From Mumia quercus (lineage in GTDB: Bacteria; Actinomycetota; Actinomycetes; Propionibacteriales; Nocardioidaceae), in contig NZ_JANZYO010000005.1 of assembly GCF_025506335.1 (NCBI RefSeq), forward strand, positions 340,453 to 404,452: 64,000 nucleotides of DNA, given 5' to 3'. Below the pieces are notes generated by a model. It was given only the letters and a program-made list of their open reading frames with translations, ran no database searches and was not told the DNA's origin. Positions 27,618 to 37,229 of this stretch are shown here, piece by piece. The position numbers and the translations under genes are program-made. Numbering within the stretch: the stretch's first letter is position 1; each line of letters begins with the position of its first letter.

Positions 27618-30600
27618 TCAGGCCTTGACGAGCGAGACGGTGACGCCGAGGTCCTCGTCGGTGGCGGTGAACCCGCCCTCGAGCGCGGCACCCTCCGTCA
27701 GCTCCCGCGCGAGCACCTCGCCGGCGATCTGGTCGGTGTGGGTGCGGAGGGCGTCGGCCGCGTCACCGGTGGCCGACCAGGTCACCCGGATGCGGTCGCT
27801 GACCTCGAGCCCGGCGTTCTTGCGTGCCTCCTGGAGCATCCGGACGACCTCTCGGGCCACGCCGGCGCGGATCAGCGCGTCGTCGAGCTCGAGGTCGAGG
27901 GCGACGGTCTCGCCCTGGTCGTTGACGACCGCCCAGCCCTCGCGGGGTCGCTCGGAGACGATGACGTCGTCCGCGGTCACGGAGACGGGCTCGCCCTCGA
28001 CCTCGAGGTCCAGCGTGAACGCGCCGCCGTCGGCGACGCCGGCCGCGAGTGCAGCGGCGTCCGCGGCCGCGACGGCCGAGGCGACCGTGGGCGTCTGCTT
28101 GCCGAAGCGCTTGCCGAGGCTGCGGAAGTTGCCCTTCGCCGAGTACTCGACCAGGTCCCCTCCGGCGCCGGCGAGCGACTCGAGGCTGCCGACGTTGAGC
28201 TCGTCACAGACCTCCGTCCGCAGCTCGGCACCGAGCTGGTCCCAGGCGCGCGAGGGCACCAGGGCGCGTCGCAGCGGCTGGCGCGTACGGACCTTGGCCT
28301 CCGCGCGAGCGGCGCGGCCGAGCTCGGTGATCCGGCGGGCGAGCGCGACCTGCTCGTCGAGCCCCTTCACGACCAGCGTCTCCTCGGCGACGGGCCAGGA
28401 CGCGAGGTGCACCGAGGCCGCGGCCTCCGGGTCGGCCGGACGGAACAGGTCCTGCCACACGCGCTCGGTCACGAACGGCGTCAGCGGCGCCATCAGGCGC
28501 GTCAGCACGTCGAGCGTCTCGTGCAGCGTCGCGAGCGCCGACGGGTCCCCGTCCCAGAACCGACGCCGCGACCGGCGGACGTACCAGTTGGACAGGTCGT
28601 CGATGAACTGCGACAGCAGGGCACCGCTGCGCTGGGTGTCGAAGCGCTCGAGGCACGTCGTCACCTCGCTGACCAGCTCCTGGGTGCGTGAGGTCAGCCA
28701 CCGGTCGAGCACCGGACGCTCCGCGACCGGCGGCGCGCCGTCGGCCGGCGACCACCCCGCCGTACGGGCGTACAGGGCGTGGAACGCGACGGTGTTCCAG
28801 TACGTCAGGAGGACCTTGCGGACGATCTCCTGCAGCGCGCCGTGACCGACCCGCCGCGCCTGCCACGGCGAGCCGGAGCACGCCATGAACCACCGGACGG
28901 CGTCCGCGCCGTGCTCGTCCATGAGCGGGACCGGCAGCAGGATGTTGCCGAGGTGCTTGGACATCTTGCGGCCGTCCTCGGCGAGGATGTGGCCGAGGCA
29001 GACGACGTTCTCGTACGAGTTCTGGTCGAAGACGAGCGTCGAGACGGCCATCAGCGAGTAGAACCAGCCACGCGTCTGGTCGATCGCCTCGCAGATGTAC
29101 TGGGCGGGGAACGCCTGGCGGAACTTCTCCTCGGACCCGGGCAGGTGCGGGTAGCCCCACTGCGCGAACGGCATCGAGCCGGAGTCGAACCAGGCGTCGA
29201 TCACCTCCGGCACACGCCGGTAGGTGCCCTCCTCGCCGTCGAGGGTGAAGGTGACGTCGTCGATGTACGGGCGGTGGGGGTCGAGGCCGGCGAGGTCCCG
29301 CCCGCTGAGCTCGGACAGCTCGGCCAGCGACCCGACGCAGACCAGCTTGGACGGGTCGGCGTCATTGCGCCAGATCGGCAGCGGCGTACCCCAGTAGCGG
29401 TTGCGCGACAGGGACCAGTCGATGTTGTTGCGGAGCCAGTCGCCGTACCGGCCCCACTTGATCGTCTCGGGGAACCAGTTGGTGCCCTCGTTCTCCCGCA
29501 GCAGCGCGTCCTTGGCGGCCGTCGTACGGACGTACCACGCGGGGGAGGCGTAGTACATCAGCGGCGTGTGGCAGCGCCAGCAGTGCGGGTACGTGTGCTC
29601 GTACGGGACGTGGCGGAACAGCAGTCCACGCGCCTCGAGGTCGTCGACGAGCGTCGCGTCGGCCTTCTTGAAGAACGCGCCGCCGATGAGATCGAGGTCG
29701 GCGAAGAAGTGCCCGGTGGGGTCGATCGGGTTGACCATCTCGACGCCGTTGCGCCGGCAGGACTGGAAGTCGTCCTCGCCGAAGGCGGGAGACTGGTGCA
29801 CCAGACCGGTGCCGTCCTCGGTCGTCACGTACTCCTCGTTGACCACGAAGTGCGCGCGGCCCGGCCACTCGACGATCTCGAACGGGCGCTGATACGTCCA
29901 GCCGACGAGGTCGGTGCCCTCGAAACGTGCGTCGACGGTCCACCCCTCGCCGAGCACCTGGTCCATCAGCGGCTCCGCCACCACGAGGGTCTCGTGGCCG
30001 TTGCTCGCGGCAACGTAGGTGACCTCGGCCTTCGTGGCCACCAGGGCGTTGGACACGAGCGTCCACGGCGTCGTCGTCCAGACCAGCAGCGACGCCTCGC
30101 CGGCCAGCGGTCCGGAGGTCAGAGGGAACCGGACGTAGACCGACGGGTCGACGACGGTCTCGTACCCCTGGGCGAGCTCGTGGTCGGACAGGCCGGTGCC
30201 GCAGCGCGGGCAGTACGGGGCGACGCGGTAGTCCTCCTTGAGCAGCCCCTTCTCGAAGATCTGCTGGAGGGCCCACCACACGCTCTCGACGTACGGGGTG
30301 TCCATGGTGCGGTACGGGTCCTCGGTGTCGACCCAGTAGCCCATCCGCTCGGTCATCTGCTCGAACAGGTCGACGTTACGCAGCACGGCCTCGCGGCACT
30401 TGGCGTTGAACTCGGCGACGCCGAACGCCTCGATGTCCGGCTTGCCGTTGAAGCCGAGCTCCTTCTCGACGGCGATCTCCACGGGGAGGCCGTGACAGTC
30501 CCACCCTCCCTTGCGCTCGACGAGGTAGCCCTGCATCGTGCGGAAGCGCGGGAAGACGTCCTTGAACACGCGCGCCTCCACGTGGTGGACGCCCGGCGTG

Positions 30601-30764
30601 CCGTTGGCGGTGGGTGGGCCCTCGTAGAAGGTCCAGCGGGGAGCGCCCTCGCGGCGGGCGAGGGACTCCTCGAAGGTGCCCTCGCTCTCCCAGAGCGCGA
30701 TGACGTCGCGTTCCATGGCAGGGAGGTCCACATGGGCGGGGACGGGACGGTACGCGGCGGTCAC
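27618..30764 (-). CDS. ileS: Isoleucyl-tRNA synthetase
   Basis: 1048 residues, class I synthetase. The HIGH signature appears as GVHH (58-61) in PPTANGTPGVHHVEA, and KMSKH is at 600-604. The large editing insertion, the WDCHGLPVE segment and a long C-terminal anticodon-binding region match the eukaryote-like IleS found in many actinobacteria. It charges tRNAIle. The GTG at 30764 has GGAGGAAG upstream (30768-30775, minus). Expression is very probably controlled by the T-box leader directly upstream. Confidence 0.95.
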   Translation of the reverse strand: MTAAYRPVPAHVDLPAMERDVIALWESEGTFEESLARREGAPRWTFYEGPPTANGTPGVHHVEARVFKDVFPRFRTMQGYLVERKGGWDCHGLPVEIAVEKELGFNGKPDIEAFGVAEFNAKCREAVLRNVDLFEQMTERMGYWVDTEDPYRTMDTPYVESVWWALQQIFEKGLLKEDYRVAPYCPRCGTGLSDHELAQGYETVVDPSVYVRFPLTSGPLAGEASLLVWTTTPWTLVSNALVATKAEVTYVAASNGHETLVVAEPLMDQVLGEGWTVDARFEGTDLVGWTYQRPFEIVEWPGRAHFVVNEEYVTTEDGTGLVHQSPAFGEDDFQSCRRNGVEMVNPIDPTGHFFADLDLIGGAFFKKADATLVDDLEARGLLFRHVPYEHTYPHCWRCHTPLMYYASPAWYVRTTAAKDALLRENEGTNWFPETIKWGRYGDWLRNNIDWSLSRNRYWGTPLPIWRNDADPSKLVCVGSLAELSELSGRDLAGLDPHRPYIDDVTFTLDGEEGTYRRVPEVIDAWFDSGSMPFAQWGYPHLPGSEEKFRQAFPAQYICEAIDQTRGWFYSLMAVSTLVFDQNSYENVVCLGHILAEDGRKMSKHLGNILLPVPLMDEHGADAVRWFMACSGSPWQARRVGHGALQEIVRKVLLTYWNTVAFHALYARTAGWSPADGAPPVAERPVLDRWLTSRTQELVSEVTTCLERFDTQRSGALLSQFIDDLSNWYVRRSRRRFWDGDPSALATLHETLDVLTRLMAPLTPFVTERVWQDLFRPADPEAAASVHLASWPVAEETLVVKGLDEQVALARRITELGRAARAEAKVRTRQPLRRALVPSRAWDQLGAELRTEVCDELNVGSLESLAGAGGDLVEYSAKGNFRSLGKRFGKQTPTVASAVAAADAAALAAGVADGGAFTLDLEVEGEPVSVTADDVIVSERPREGWAVVNDQGETVALDLELDDALIRAGVAREVVRMLQEARKNAGLEVSDRIRVTWSATGDAADALRTHTDQIAGEVLARELTEGAALEGGFTATDEDLGVTVSLVKA

Positions 30765-31042
30765 GGGCTTCCTCCGACAAGTCTGCAGTGGTGCTCGGCT
30801 TGGCGAAGGGACGAGGCCTCACGGCCCCGCGGTACCACCCTCCTTGGCGTACGGCGAGGCGTACGCCCTCTCGTGGCGTGCCGCTGCGCGGGTCTACTGA
30901 CCTCGTCCGGCGGGCCGTACGAGGTGTTCTTCCGGCGGCTCCGGGGTGATGCGGCGAGCGGCTGTGCTCCGGGCTCCCACCGTCCCCGGATCGCTTCGGC
31001 ACAGGGGTCGTTCGTCGCGTGTCCCCATCGATACCTGCGGCT
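30765..31042 (-). promoter_or_regulatory. T-box leader of ileS (ultrashort Stem I, AUC specifier)
   Basis: Minus-strand reading. TGGTACCGCGG, the conserved T-box, is at 30827-30837. A short Stem I pairs CTGTGC (30999-31004) with GCACAG (30962-30967) and holds CGAAGCGATC in its loop, so the specifier is ATC (30989-30991), an Ile codon. A second hairpin, GGCGTACG/CGTACGCC (30846-30867), precedes the T-box as Stem III. Known actinobacterial ileS T-boxes control translation by exposing the ribosome-binding site. The transcript probably starts near 31042, after TAGACT at 31049-31054. Confidence 0.9.
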
Positions 31043-31114
31043 CCGGCAAGTCTAGTGCAGAGCACCGAATGGGGGCGCGGGGGTTTCGTCCAGGGCGACA
31101 CGCGGCAAATCGGC

Positions 31115-31143
31115 TTGTGAACCGCTCAGGCCGCGCCTACAGT
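31115..31143 (+). promoter_or_regulatory. Promoter of the dksA-like gene
   Basis: TTGTGA (31115-31120) and TACAGT (31138-31143) with 17 bp between. The expected transcription start, about 31150, lies just before the switch-like hairpin segments. Confidence 0.55.
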
Positions 31144-31156
31144 TCGGGCACCACGT

Positions 31157-31215
31157 CACATCGAGGCAATCCAGAGCGGATCGCCTCGATGTGTGGCATT
31201 TCGTGCACATCGAGG
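31157..31215 (+). promoter_or_regulatory. Candidate RNA switch (A-A'-A) in the 5' UTR of the dksA-like gene
   Basis: CACATCGAGG occurs at 31157-31166 and again at 31206-31215. Its exact complement CCTCGATGTG lies between them at 31184-31193. The middle segment can pair with the first copy (11 bp, extended by ATCC/GGAT at 31169-31172 and 31178-31181) or with the second copy. The second copy overlaps the Shine-Dalgarno GAGGGGG (31212-31218), 7 nt before the ATG. Two mutually exclusive folds would thus hide or free the ribosome-binding site. Confidence 0.5.
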
Positions 31216-31225
31216 GGGCTCAGAG

Positions 31226-32122
31226 ATGGCAAGCACGACCAAGACGCGAGAGGCGAGCGCGGTGAGCCGCGGCGCCGCAGCGGTGAAGGCTGCCGCGCGC
31301 AAGGTGGGGGCGGCCAAGAAGGCACCCGCGAAGAAGTCCGCGCCGGCGAAGAAGTCCGCGCCGGCCAAGAAGACCGCCGCGAAGAAGGCAGCGCCCGCGA
31401 AGAAGGCCGCCGCGAAGAAGGCAGCGCCCGCGAAGAAGGCCGCCGCGAAGAAGGCAGCGCCCGCGAAGAAGGCAGCGAGCAAGAAGGCCACGGCCAAGAA
31501 GGCAGCGCCCGCGAAGAAGAGCACGGCGAAGAAGACCGCCGCCAAGAAGACCACGACGGCCAAGAAGGCGACGGCCACCAAGGCAGCGCCCGCGAAGAAG
31601 GCCGCGGCCAAGAAGGCGCCCACCAAGAAGGCGCCCACCAAGAAGACGACCGCGAAGAAAGCCGCGGCGAAGAAGTCCCGTACGACAGGAGCGAAGAAGA
31701 CTGTGACCAACCCCACTGTGGCAACGCCGGGATCGCTTGCGGTCAAGCCGGACGAGACGCCTTGGACCGCCGAAGAGCTGGGAGAGGTGCGTGACGGGCT
31801 GGTCGCAGACCGTACGCGGCTCCTCGAGGAGATCGGGATCGCCGAGCGCGGGCTCGCCGACCTGCTCAGCGGGGGCGTCGACGGCGCCGGCAACGACCAG
31901 GCCGACGTGGGGTCCACGTCGCTGGAGCGCGACGCCGAGATGTCGCTCGTGGCCAACCACCGCGAGCTGCTCGTCCAGGTCGAGAAGGCCCTCGAGCGGA
32001 TCGAGTCCGGGACGTACGGCAACTGCGAGAACTGCGGGCAGCCGATCGGGAAGATGCGGTTGATGGCGTTCCCGCGTGCCACACTGTGCATGACATGCAA
32101 GCAACGCGAGGAACGTCGCTGA
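31226..32122 (+). CDS. DksA/TraR-type zinc-finger protein with histone-H1-like Lys/Ala N-terminus
   Basis: 298 residues. Residues about 25-155 are an almost pure Ala/Lys/Pro repeat ([13 protein letters not shown] units), like the tail of bacterial H1-like proteins and expected to bind DNA or RNA. The C-terminal part (about 175-298) is a DksA/TraR fold: a coiled segment, then a four-Cys zinc finger with CENC (267-270) and CMTC (288-291). DksA-family proteins bind RNA polymerase; what the fused basic tail adds is unknown. The ATG at 31226 follows GAGGGGG. It precedes lspA, overlapping it by 28 nt. Confidence 0.88.
   Translation: MASTTKTREASAVSRGAAAVKAAARKVGAAKKAPAKKSAPAKKSAPAKKTAAKKAAPAKKAAAKKAAPAKKAAAKKAAPAKKAASKKATAKKAAPAKKSTAKKTAAKKTTTAKKATATKAAPAKKAAAKKAPTKKAPTKKTTAKKAAAKKSRTTGAKKTVTNPTVATPGSLAVKPDETPWTAEELGEVRDGLVADRTRLLEEIGIAERGLADLLSGGVDGAGNDQADVGSTSLERDAEMSLVANHRELLVQVEKALERIESGTYGNCENCGQPIGKMRLMAFPRATLCMTCKQREERR
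31311..31680 (+). repeat. Degenerate tandem repeats encoding Lys/Ala/Pro units
   Basis: Repeated GCGCCCGCGAAGAAGG-type units of 15-45 nt code for the basic tail of the dksA-like protein. The number of units is likely to vary between strains by slippage or recombination. Confidence 0.75.
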
Positions 32123-32673
32123 CCCCCGAGAGCGACCCCGTCCACCCCCGAGCACGCTCGAAGAGGATCGTGCTCTTCGGGGTGGTGGCAGTTCTCGGCT
32201 ACCTCACCGACCTCATCACCAAGATCGTCGCCGTCGCCCGCCTCGAAGACGCGGACCCGGTCGTCGTCATCCCCCACGTCCTGCACCTGACCTTCCTGCG
32301 CAACCCCGGCGCCGCCTTCGGGATGGCGACGGGGTTCACGATCGTCCTCACGGTCATCGCGTTGACGGTGTGCATCGTCGTGATCCGGATGGCGCGCCAG
32401 CTCCGCGACCCGATGTGGGCGATCGGCCTCGGCCTTCTGCTGGCAGGAGCGCTCGGGAACCTCACCGACCGGGTCTTCCGCGAGCCGTCGCCCCTCCAGG
32501 GGCACGTGGTCGACTTCCTGCAGTTCCCCGACTGGCCGCCCAGCTGGCCGGTCTTCAACATCGCCGACGTCATGATCAACGTGGCTGCGGTGATCATCGT
32601 CGTCCAGACGATCCGCGGAGTCGGCCTCGACGGCACGAAGGTGTCCAAGAAGGCGTCCGAGGAGTCGGCATGA
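32095..32673 (+). CDS. lspA: Lipoprotein signal peptidase LspA
   Basis: 192 residues with four membrane helices. Catalytic aspartates are Asp125 in [10 protein letters not shown] and Asp158 in [18 protein letters not shown] is the third family motif. It cleaves signal peptides of prolipoproteins after Lgt has added diacylglycerol; lgt is also in this window (56568). The start is not certain: ATG 32095 and GTG 32086 both lie inside the end of the dksA-like gene, in another frame. The stop overlaps the next gene by ATGA. Confidence 0.92.
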   Translation: MQATRGTSLTPESDPVHPRARSKRIVLFGVVAVLGYLTDLITKIVAVARLEDADPVVVIPHVLHLTFLRNPGAAFGMATGFTIVLTVIALTVCIVVIRMARQLRDPMWAIGLGLLLAGALGNLTDRVFREPSPLQGHVVDFLQFPDWPPSWPVFNIADVMINVAAVIIVVQTIRGVGLDGTKVSKKASEESA

Positions 32674-33617
32674 CGGCAGATCCCGTCGGGGCTGAGCAAC
32701 GGGCGTACTTCGTGCCTGACGGCCTGGCGGGCGAGCGGCTCGACGCAGCCCTCGCCCGCCTGCTCGGCCTCTCCCGTACGCGGGCGGCCGAGCTGGTCGC
32801 CGACGGCCACGTGACGGTGGACCACCAGCCCGCGGCGAAGTCGGACCGCGTCGAGGCGGGTGCCTTCCTCGAGGTGACGATCCCGCGCCGGCGCGACGTC
32901 GCCGAGGTGGTCCCGGAGATCGTGGAGGACCTGCGGATCGTGCACGACGACGACGAGATCGTCGTGGTCGACAAGCCCGCCGGCGTCGCCGCGCACCCGA
33001 GCGTCGGCTGGACCGGCCCGACGGTCGTCGGCCATCTCGCCGGCGCCGGGTTCCGGATCAGCACCTCGGGCGCCCCTGAGCGTCAGGGCATCGTCCAGCG
33101 GCTCGACGTCGGGACCAGCGGCCTCATGGTCGTCGCGAAGTCCGAGCACGCCTACACCGTCCTCAAGCGCGCCTTCCGCAACCGCGAGGTCGACAAGACC
33201 TACCACGCGCTGGTCCAGGGCCACCCGGACCCGTTGGAGGGCACGGTGGACGCCCCGATCGGGCGTCATCCCAAGCACGACTGGAAGTTCGCGGTGATGG
33301 CCGACGGCCGCGCCAGCGTCACCCACTACGAGACGCTCGAGGCGCACCGCTTCGCGAGCCTGCTCGAGATCAAGCTCGAGACCGGGCGTACGCACCAGAT
33401 CCGGGTCCACATGGCGGCTCTCAAGCACCCGTGCGTCGGTGACCCGCTGTACGGCTCCGACCCGACGCTGACCAAGCGGGTGGGCCTCGACCGGCAGTGG
33501 CTGCACGCCGTGCGCCTCGGCTTCGAGCACCCTCGTACGCGGGACTGGATCACGTTCGAGTCGCCGTACCCGGCCGATCTCCGGCACGCCCTCGAGGTCA
33601 TCCGCGCGGCAGACTAA
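32670..33617 (+). CDS. RluA-family rRNA pseudouridine synthase
   Basis: 315 residues: an N-terminal S4-like RNA-binding domain (about 20-75, [20 protein letters not shown]) and a RluA catalytic domain. The catalytic Asp is Asp146 in [33 protein letters not shown] and GDPLYG are further landmarks. Likely target is 23S rRNA (RluC/RluD type), but the exact uridine cannot be read from sequence. ATGA overlap with lspA gives the start. Confidence 0.92.
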   Translation: MTADPVGAEQRAYFVPDGLAGERLDAALARLLGLSRTRAAELVADGHVTVDHQPAAKSDRVEAGAFLEVTIPRRRDVAEVVPEIVEDLRIVHDDDEIVVVDKPAGVAAHPSVGWTGPTVVGHLAGAGFRISTSGAPERQGIVQRLDVGTSGLMVVAKSEHAYTVLKRAFRNREVDKTYHALVQGHPDPLEGTVDAPIGRHPKHDWKFAVMADGRASVTHYETLEAHRFASLLEIKLETGRTHQIRVHMAALKHPCVGDPLYGSDPTLTKRVGLDRQWLHAVRLGFEHPRTRDWITFESPYPADLRHALEVIRAAD

Positions 33618-33692
33618 TCTGTCAGCCCCGGTCGTCTAACCTGAACTTCTCTGAACCCCTCCCGTACGTGTGCCTGAGGAGGCCCCACCCCC

Positions 33693-36600
33693 ATGTCGAG
33701 CGCCGACTCGTTCGTGCACCTGCACGTCCACACCGAGTACTCCATGCTCGACGGCGCGGCACGACTGACGGAGATGTTCGCGCGGACCGCCGAGCTCGGC
33801 ATGGACGCGATCGCGATGACCGACCACGGCAACGTCTTCGGCGCGTACGACTTCTACAAGAAGGCCAAGGCGGCCGGGGTCAAGCCGATCATCGGCATGG
33901 AGGCCTACCTGACGCCCGACACGCACCGTACGGAGCGCAAGCGGGTCCAGTGGAACAAGGGCGGCAGCGACGACGTCTCCGGCGGCGGCGCGTTCACCCA
34001 CATGACGTTGCTGGCGCAGAGCACGGCCGGCATGCACAACCTCTTCCGGCTCTCGTCGCGCTCGTCGATCGAGGGGTTCTTCTACAAGCCGCGCGCCGAC
34101 CGGGAGCTGCTCTCGGAGTACGCCGAGGGCCTGATCGCGACGACCGGGTGCCCGTCCGGCGAGGTGCAGACCTGGCTGCGGATCGGTGACTACGCCCGTG
34201 CGCGGCAGTCGGCGGCGGAGTTCATGGACATCTTCGGCCGCGAGAACTTCTTCGTCGAGCTGATGGACCACGGCCTCTCGATCGAGACGCGCGTGCGCGA
34301 CGACCTGCTGCGGCTCGCCAAGGACCTCGACCTGCGGCTCGTGGCGACCAACGACTCCCACTACACCCACCCCGACGACGCCACGGCCCACGAGGCGCTG
34401 CTGTGCGTGCAGTCCGGCAAGACGCTCGCCGACCCGACGCGCTTCAAGTTCGACGGGAACGGCTACTACATCAAGTCCCCGCAGGAGATGCGTCAGCTCT
34501 GGGAGCGCGACGCGGGGCTGCCCGAGGCGTGCGAGTCGACCCTCCTGATCGCCGAGCGCTGCGAGGTCGAGTTCAGCGAGGGCATCGGCACGTACATGCC
34601 GCGCTTCCCGGTCCCTGAGGGCGAGTCCGAGGAGACCTGGCTCCTCAAGGAGGTCGACCGTGGGCTGGCCGCGCGCTACCCCGACGGCATCACCGAGGAG
34701 GTCCGCGAGCGTGCCGACTTCGAGGTCGACGTCATCCTCAAGATGGGCTTCGCCGGCTACTTCCTCGTCGTCGCCGACTTCATCAACTGGGCCAAGGAGA
34801 ACGGCATCCGGGTCGGGCCCGGCCGTGGCTCGGGCGCAGGCTCGATGGTCGCGTACGCGATGCGGATCACCGACCTCGACCCGATCGTCCACGGCCTGCT
34901 CTTCGAGCGGTTCCTCAACCCCGACCGCGTCTCGATGCCGGACTTCGACGTCGACTTCGACGAGCGTCGGCGCGGTGAGGTCATCCGCTACGTGACGGAG
35001 AAGTACGGCGACGACCGGGTCTCGCAGATCGTCACGTACGGCACGATCAAGTCGAAGCAGGCCGTCAAGGACGCCTCGCGCGTGCTCGGCTACCCGTTCT
35101 CGATGGGGGAGCGGATCACCAAGGCGATGCCGCCGCTGGTGATGGGCAAGGACGTCCCGCTCAAGGAGATCTTCAACGCCGAGCACCCCCGCTACAACGA
35201 GGGCGGCGAGTTCCGGTCGCTGTACGACACCGACCCCGACGCCAAGAAGGTCGTCGACACCGCCGTCGGGCTGGAGGGCCTCAAGCGCCAGTGGGGCGTC
35301 CACGCCGCCGGCGTGATCATGTCGAGCGAGCCGCTGCTCGACATCATCCCCGTGATGAAGCGTGAGCAGGACGGCGCGATCATCACGCAGTTCGACTACC
35401 CGACCTGCGAGTCGCTCGGGCTGATCAAGATGGACTTCCTGGGGCTGCGCAACCTCACGGTCCTCGACGACGCCCTCGACAACATCCGCAGCAACCGCGG
35501 CGAGGAGGTCGTCCTCGAGGACCTGACCCTCGACGACGCCGAGACGTTCGCGCTGCTGAGCCGCGGCGACACGCTCGGGGTGTTCCAGCTCGACGGCGGG
35601 CCCATGCGGGCGCTGCTGCGCAGCATGCGTCCCGACAGCTTCGAGGACATCTCGGCCGTCGGCGCGCTCTACCGTCCGGGCCCGATGGGCGCCGACTCGC
35701 ACAACAAGTACGCCCGCCGCAAGAACGGGCGCGAGAAGGTCGAGCCGATCCACCCCGACCTCGCCGACGCGCTCGAGGACATCCTCGGCGAGACGTACGG
35801 CCTGATCGTCTACCAAGAGCAGGTCATGGCGATCGCCCAGCAGCTGGCGGGCTACTCGCTCGGACAGGCCGACCTGCTCCGCCGTGCCATGGGCAAGAAG
35901 AAGAAGTCCGAGCTGGACAAGCAGTTCGAGAACTTCTCCGCCGGCATGAAGGAGCGCGGGTTCTCCGCGGCGTCGATCAAGACGCTGTGGGACATCCTGC
36001 TGCCCTTCTCCGACTACGCGTTCAACAAGGCGCACTCGGCGGCGTACGGCGTCGTCTCGTACTGGACGGCCTACCTCAAGGCGCACTACCCGGCCGAGTA
36101 CATGGCCGCGCTCCTCACCAGCGTGCGCGGCGACAAGGACAAGTCGGCGATCTACCTCAACGAGTGCCGCCGGATGGGCATCAAGGTGCTGCCGCCCGAC
36201 GTCAACGACTCCGAGGCCAACTTCACCGCCGTCGGCCCGGACATCCGCTTCGGCCTGTCGGCGGTCCGCAACGTCGGCCACAACGTCGTCGACGCGATCG
36301 CCGAGGCCCGTACGGAGAAGGGCGCCTTCACCGACTTCTCCGACTTCATGGAGAAGGTCCCGCCGGTCGTCTGCAACAAGCGGGTGATCGAGTCGCTGAT
36401 CAAGTCCGGCGCGTTCGACTCGCTCAAGCACCACCGCCGTGCGCTGGTGACGATCCACGAGGACGCCGTCGACCAGTACGTCGACCTCAAGCGCAACGAG
36501 GCGATCGGCCAGGACTCGCTCTTCGCCGGCCTCGACGACAGCGACGCCGGGTTCGCGGGCACGTCCGTGGTCGTCCCCGACCTCGACGAGTGGGACAAGA

Positions 36601-37229
36601 CGACCCTGTTGGCCCACGAGCGGGAGATGCTCGGCCTCTACGTGTCCGACCACCCGCTGTTCGGCCTCGAGCACGTCCTCCGCGCGGCCAGCGACTGCAC
36701 GATCGGCGACCTGCTGGCCGACGAGGACCGTCCCGACGGCACGAACGTCACCGTCGCGGGCCTGGTCACGTCCATCCAGCGCAAGCTCACCAAGAAGGGC
36801 GACCCCTGGGCGATCGTCACCGTCGAGGACCTCGAGGGTGCCGTCAACGTCATGCTCTTCCCGTCGGTCTACACCTTGTCGGGCCACCTCCTCGTCGAGG
36901 ATGCGGTGGTGGTGGTCAAGGGGCGCCTCAAGCGCAAGGAGGACACCCCCGAGATCTCGGCCACCGAGCTGAGCGCGGCCGACCTCAGTGTCGGTGACGA
37001 CGGTCCCGTGGTGCTCACGCTGCCGACGGCACGCTGTACGCCGCCGACGCTCGACTCGCTGCGCGAGGTCCTGTCGAGCCACCCGGGTGCGACCGAGGTG
37101 CACCTGCGTCTCGTCGGCAGCCGCAGCACCAAGCTCATGCGGCTGGACGCACGGCTGCGGGTGAACCCGTCGTCCTCGCTCATCGCCGACCTCAAGGCCC
37201 TCCTCGGGCCCGGGTGCCTCGCCTCGTGA
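33693..37229 (+). CDS. dnaE: DNA polymerase III alpha subunit DnaE
   Basis: 1178 residues, usual DnaE1 length. The PHP domain begins FVHLHVHTEYSMLDG (7-21) with the metal-binding His pair. The polymerase active-site aspartates are in PDFDVDFDERR (Asp417, Asp419). Helix-hairpin-helix and OB-fold (TVAGLVTSIQRKLTKKGD, near 1025) regions follow. It is the replicative polymerase catalytic subunit. A -10-like TAACCT (33637-33642) and a GAGGAGG ribosome-binding site precede the ATG. The stop overlaps the next gene by GTGA. Confidence 0.96.
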   Translation: MSSADSFVHLHVHTEYSMLDGAARLTEMFARTAELGMDAIAMTDHGNVFGAYDFYKKAKAAGVKPIIGMEAYLTPDTHRTERKRVQWNKGGSDDVSGGGAFTHMTLLAQSTAGMHNLFRLSSRSSIEGFFYKPRADRELLSEYAEGLIATTGCPSGEVQTWLRIGDYARARQSAAEFMDIFGRENFFVELMDHGLSIETRVRDDLLRLAKDLDLRLVATNDSHYTHPDDATAHEALLCVQSGKTLADPTRFKFDGNGYYIKSPQEMRQLWERDAGLPEACESTLLIAERCEVEFSEGIGTYMPRFPVPEGESEETWLLKEVDRGLAARYPDGITEEVRERADFEVDVILKMGFAGYFLVVADFINWAKENGIRVGPGRGSGAGSMVAYAMRITDLDPIVHGLLFERFLNPDRVSMPDFDVDFDERRRGEVIRYVTEKYGDDRVSQIVTYGTIKSKQAVKDASRVLGYPFSMGERITKAMPPLVMGKDVPLKEIFNAEHPRYNEGGEFRSLYDTDPDAKKVVDTAVGLEGLKRQWGVHAAGVIMSSEPLLDIIPVMKREQDGAIITQFDYPTCESLGLIKMDFLGLRNLTVLDDALDNIRSNRGEEVVLEDLTLDDAETFALLSRGDTLGVFQLDGGPMRALLRSMRPDSFEDISAVGALYRPGPMGADSHNKYARRKNGREKVEPIHPDLADALEDILGETYGLIVYQEQVMAIAQQLAGYSLGQADLLRRAMGKKKKSELDKQFENFSAGMKERGFSAASIKTLWDILLPFSDYAFNKAHSAAYGVVSYWTAYLKAHYPAEYMAALLTSVRGDKDKSAIYLNECRRMGIKVLPPDVNDSEANFTAVGPDIRFGLSAVRNVGHNVVDAIAEARTEKGAFTDFSDFMEKVPPVVCNKRVIESLIKSGAFDSLKHHRRALVTIHEDAVDQYVDLKRNEAIGQDSLFAGLDDSDAGFAGTSVVVPDLDEWDKTTLLAHEREMLGLYVSDHPLFGLEHVLRAASDCTIGDLLADEDRPDGTNVTVAGLVTSIQRKLTKKGDPWAIVTVEDLEGAVNVMLFPSVYTLSGHLLVEDAVVVVKGRLKRKEDTPEISATELSAADLSVGDDGPVVLTLPTARCTPPTLDSLREVLSSHPGATEVHLRLVGSRSTKLMRLDARLRVNPSSSLIADLKALLGPGCLAS

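Noticed and set aside
31311-31680. Tandem repeats that could be mistaken for a CRISPR array
   Set aside because: Units are short, in frame, without unique spacers, and encode the Lys/Ala tail of the dksA-like protein.
33636-37103. 1155-codon minus-strand open frame opposite dnaE
   Set aside because: Shadow of DnaE; composition dominated by Arg, Val, Asp, Glu and Leu without domains.
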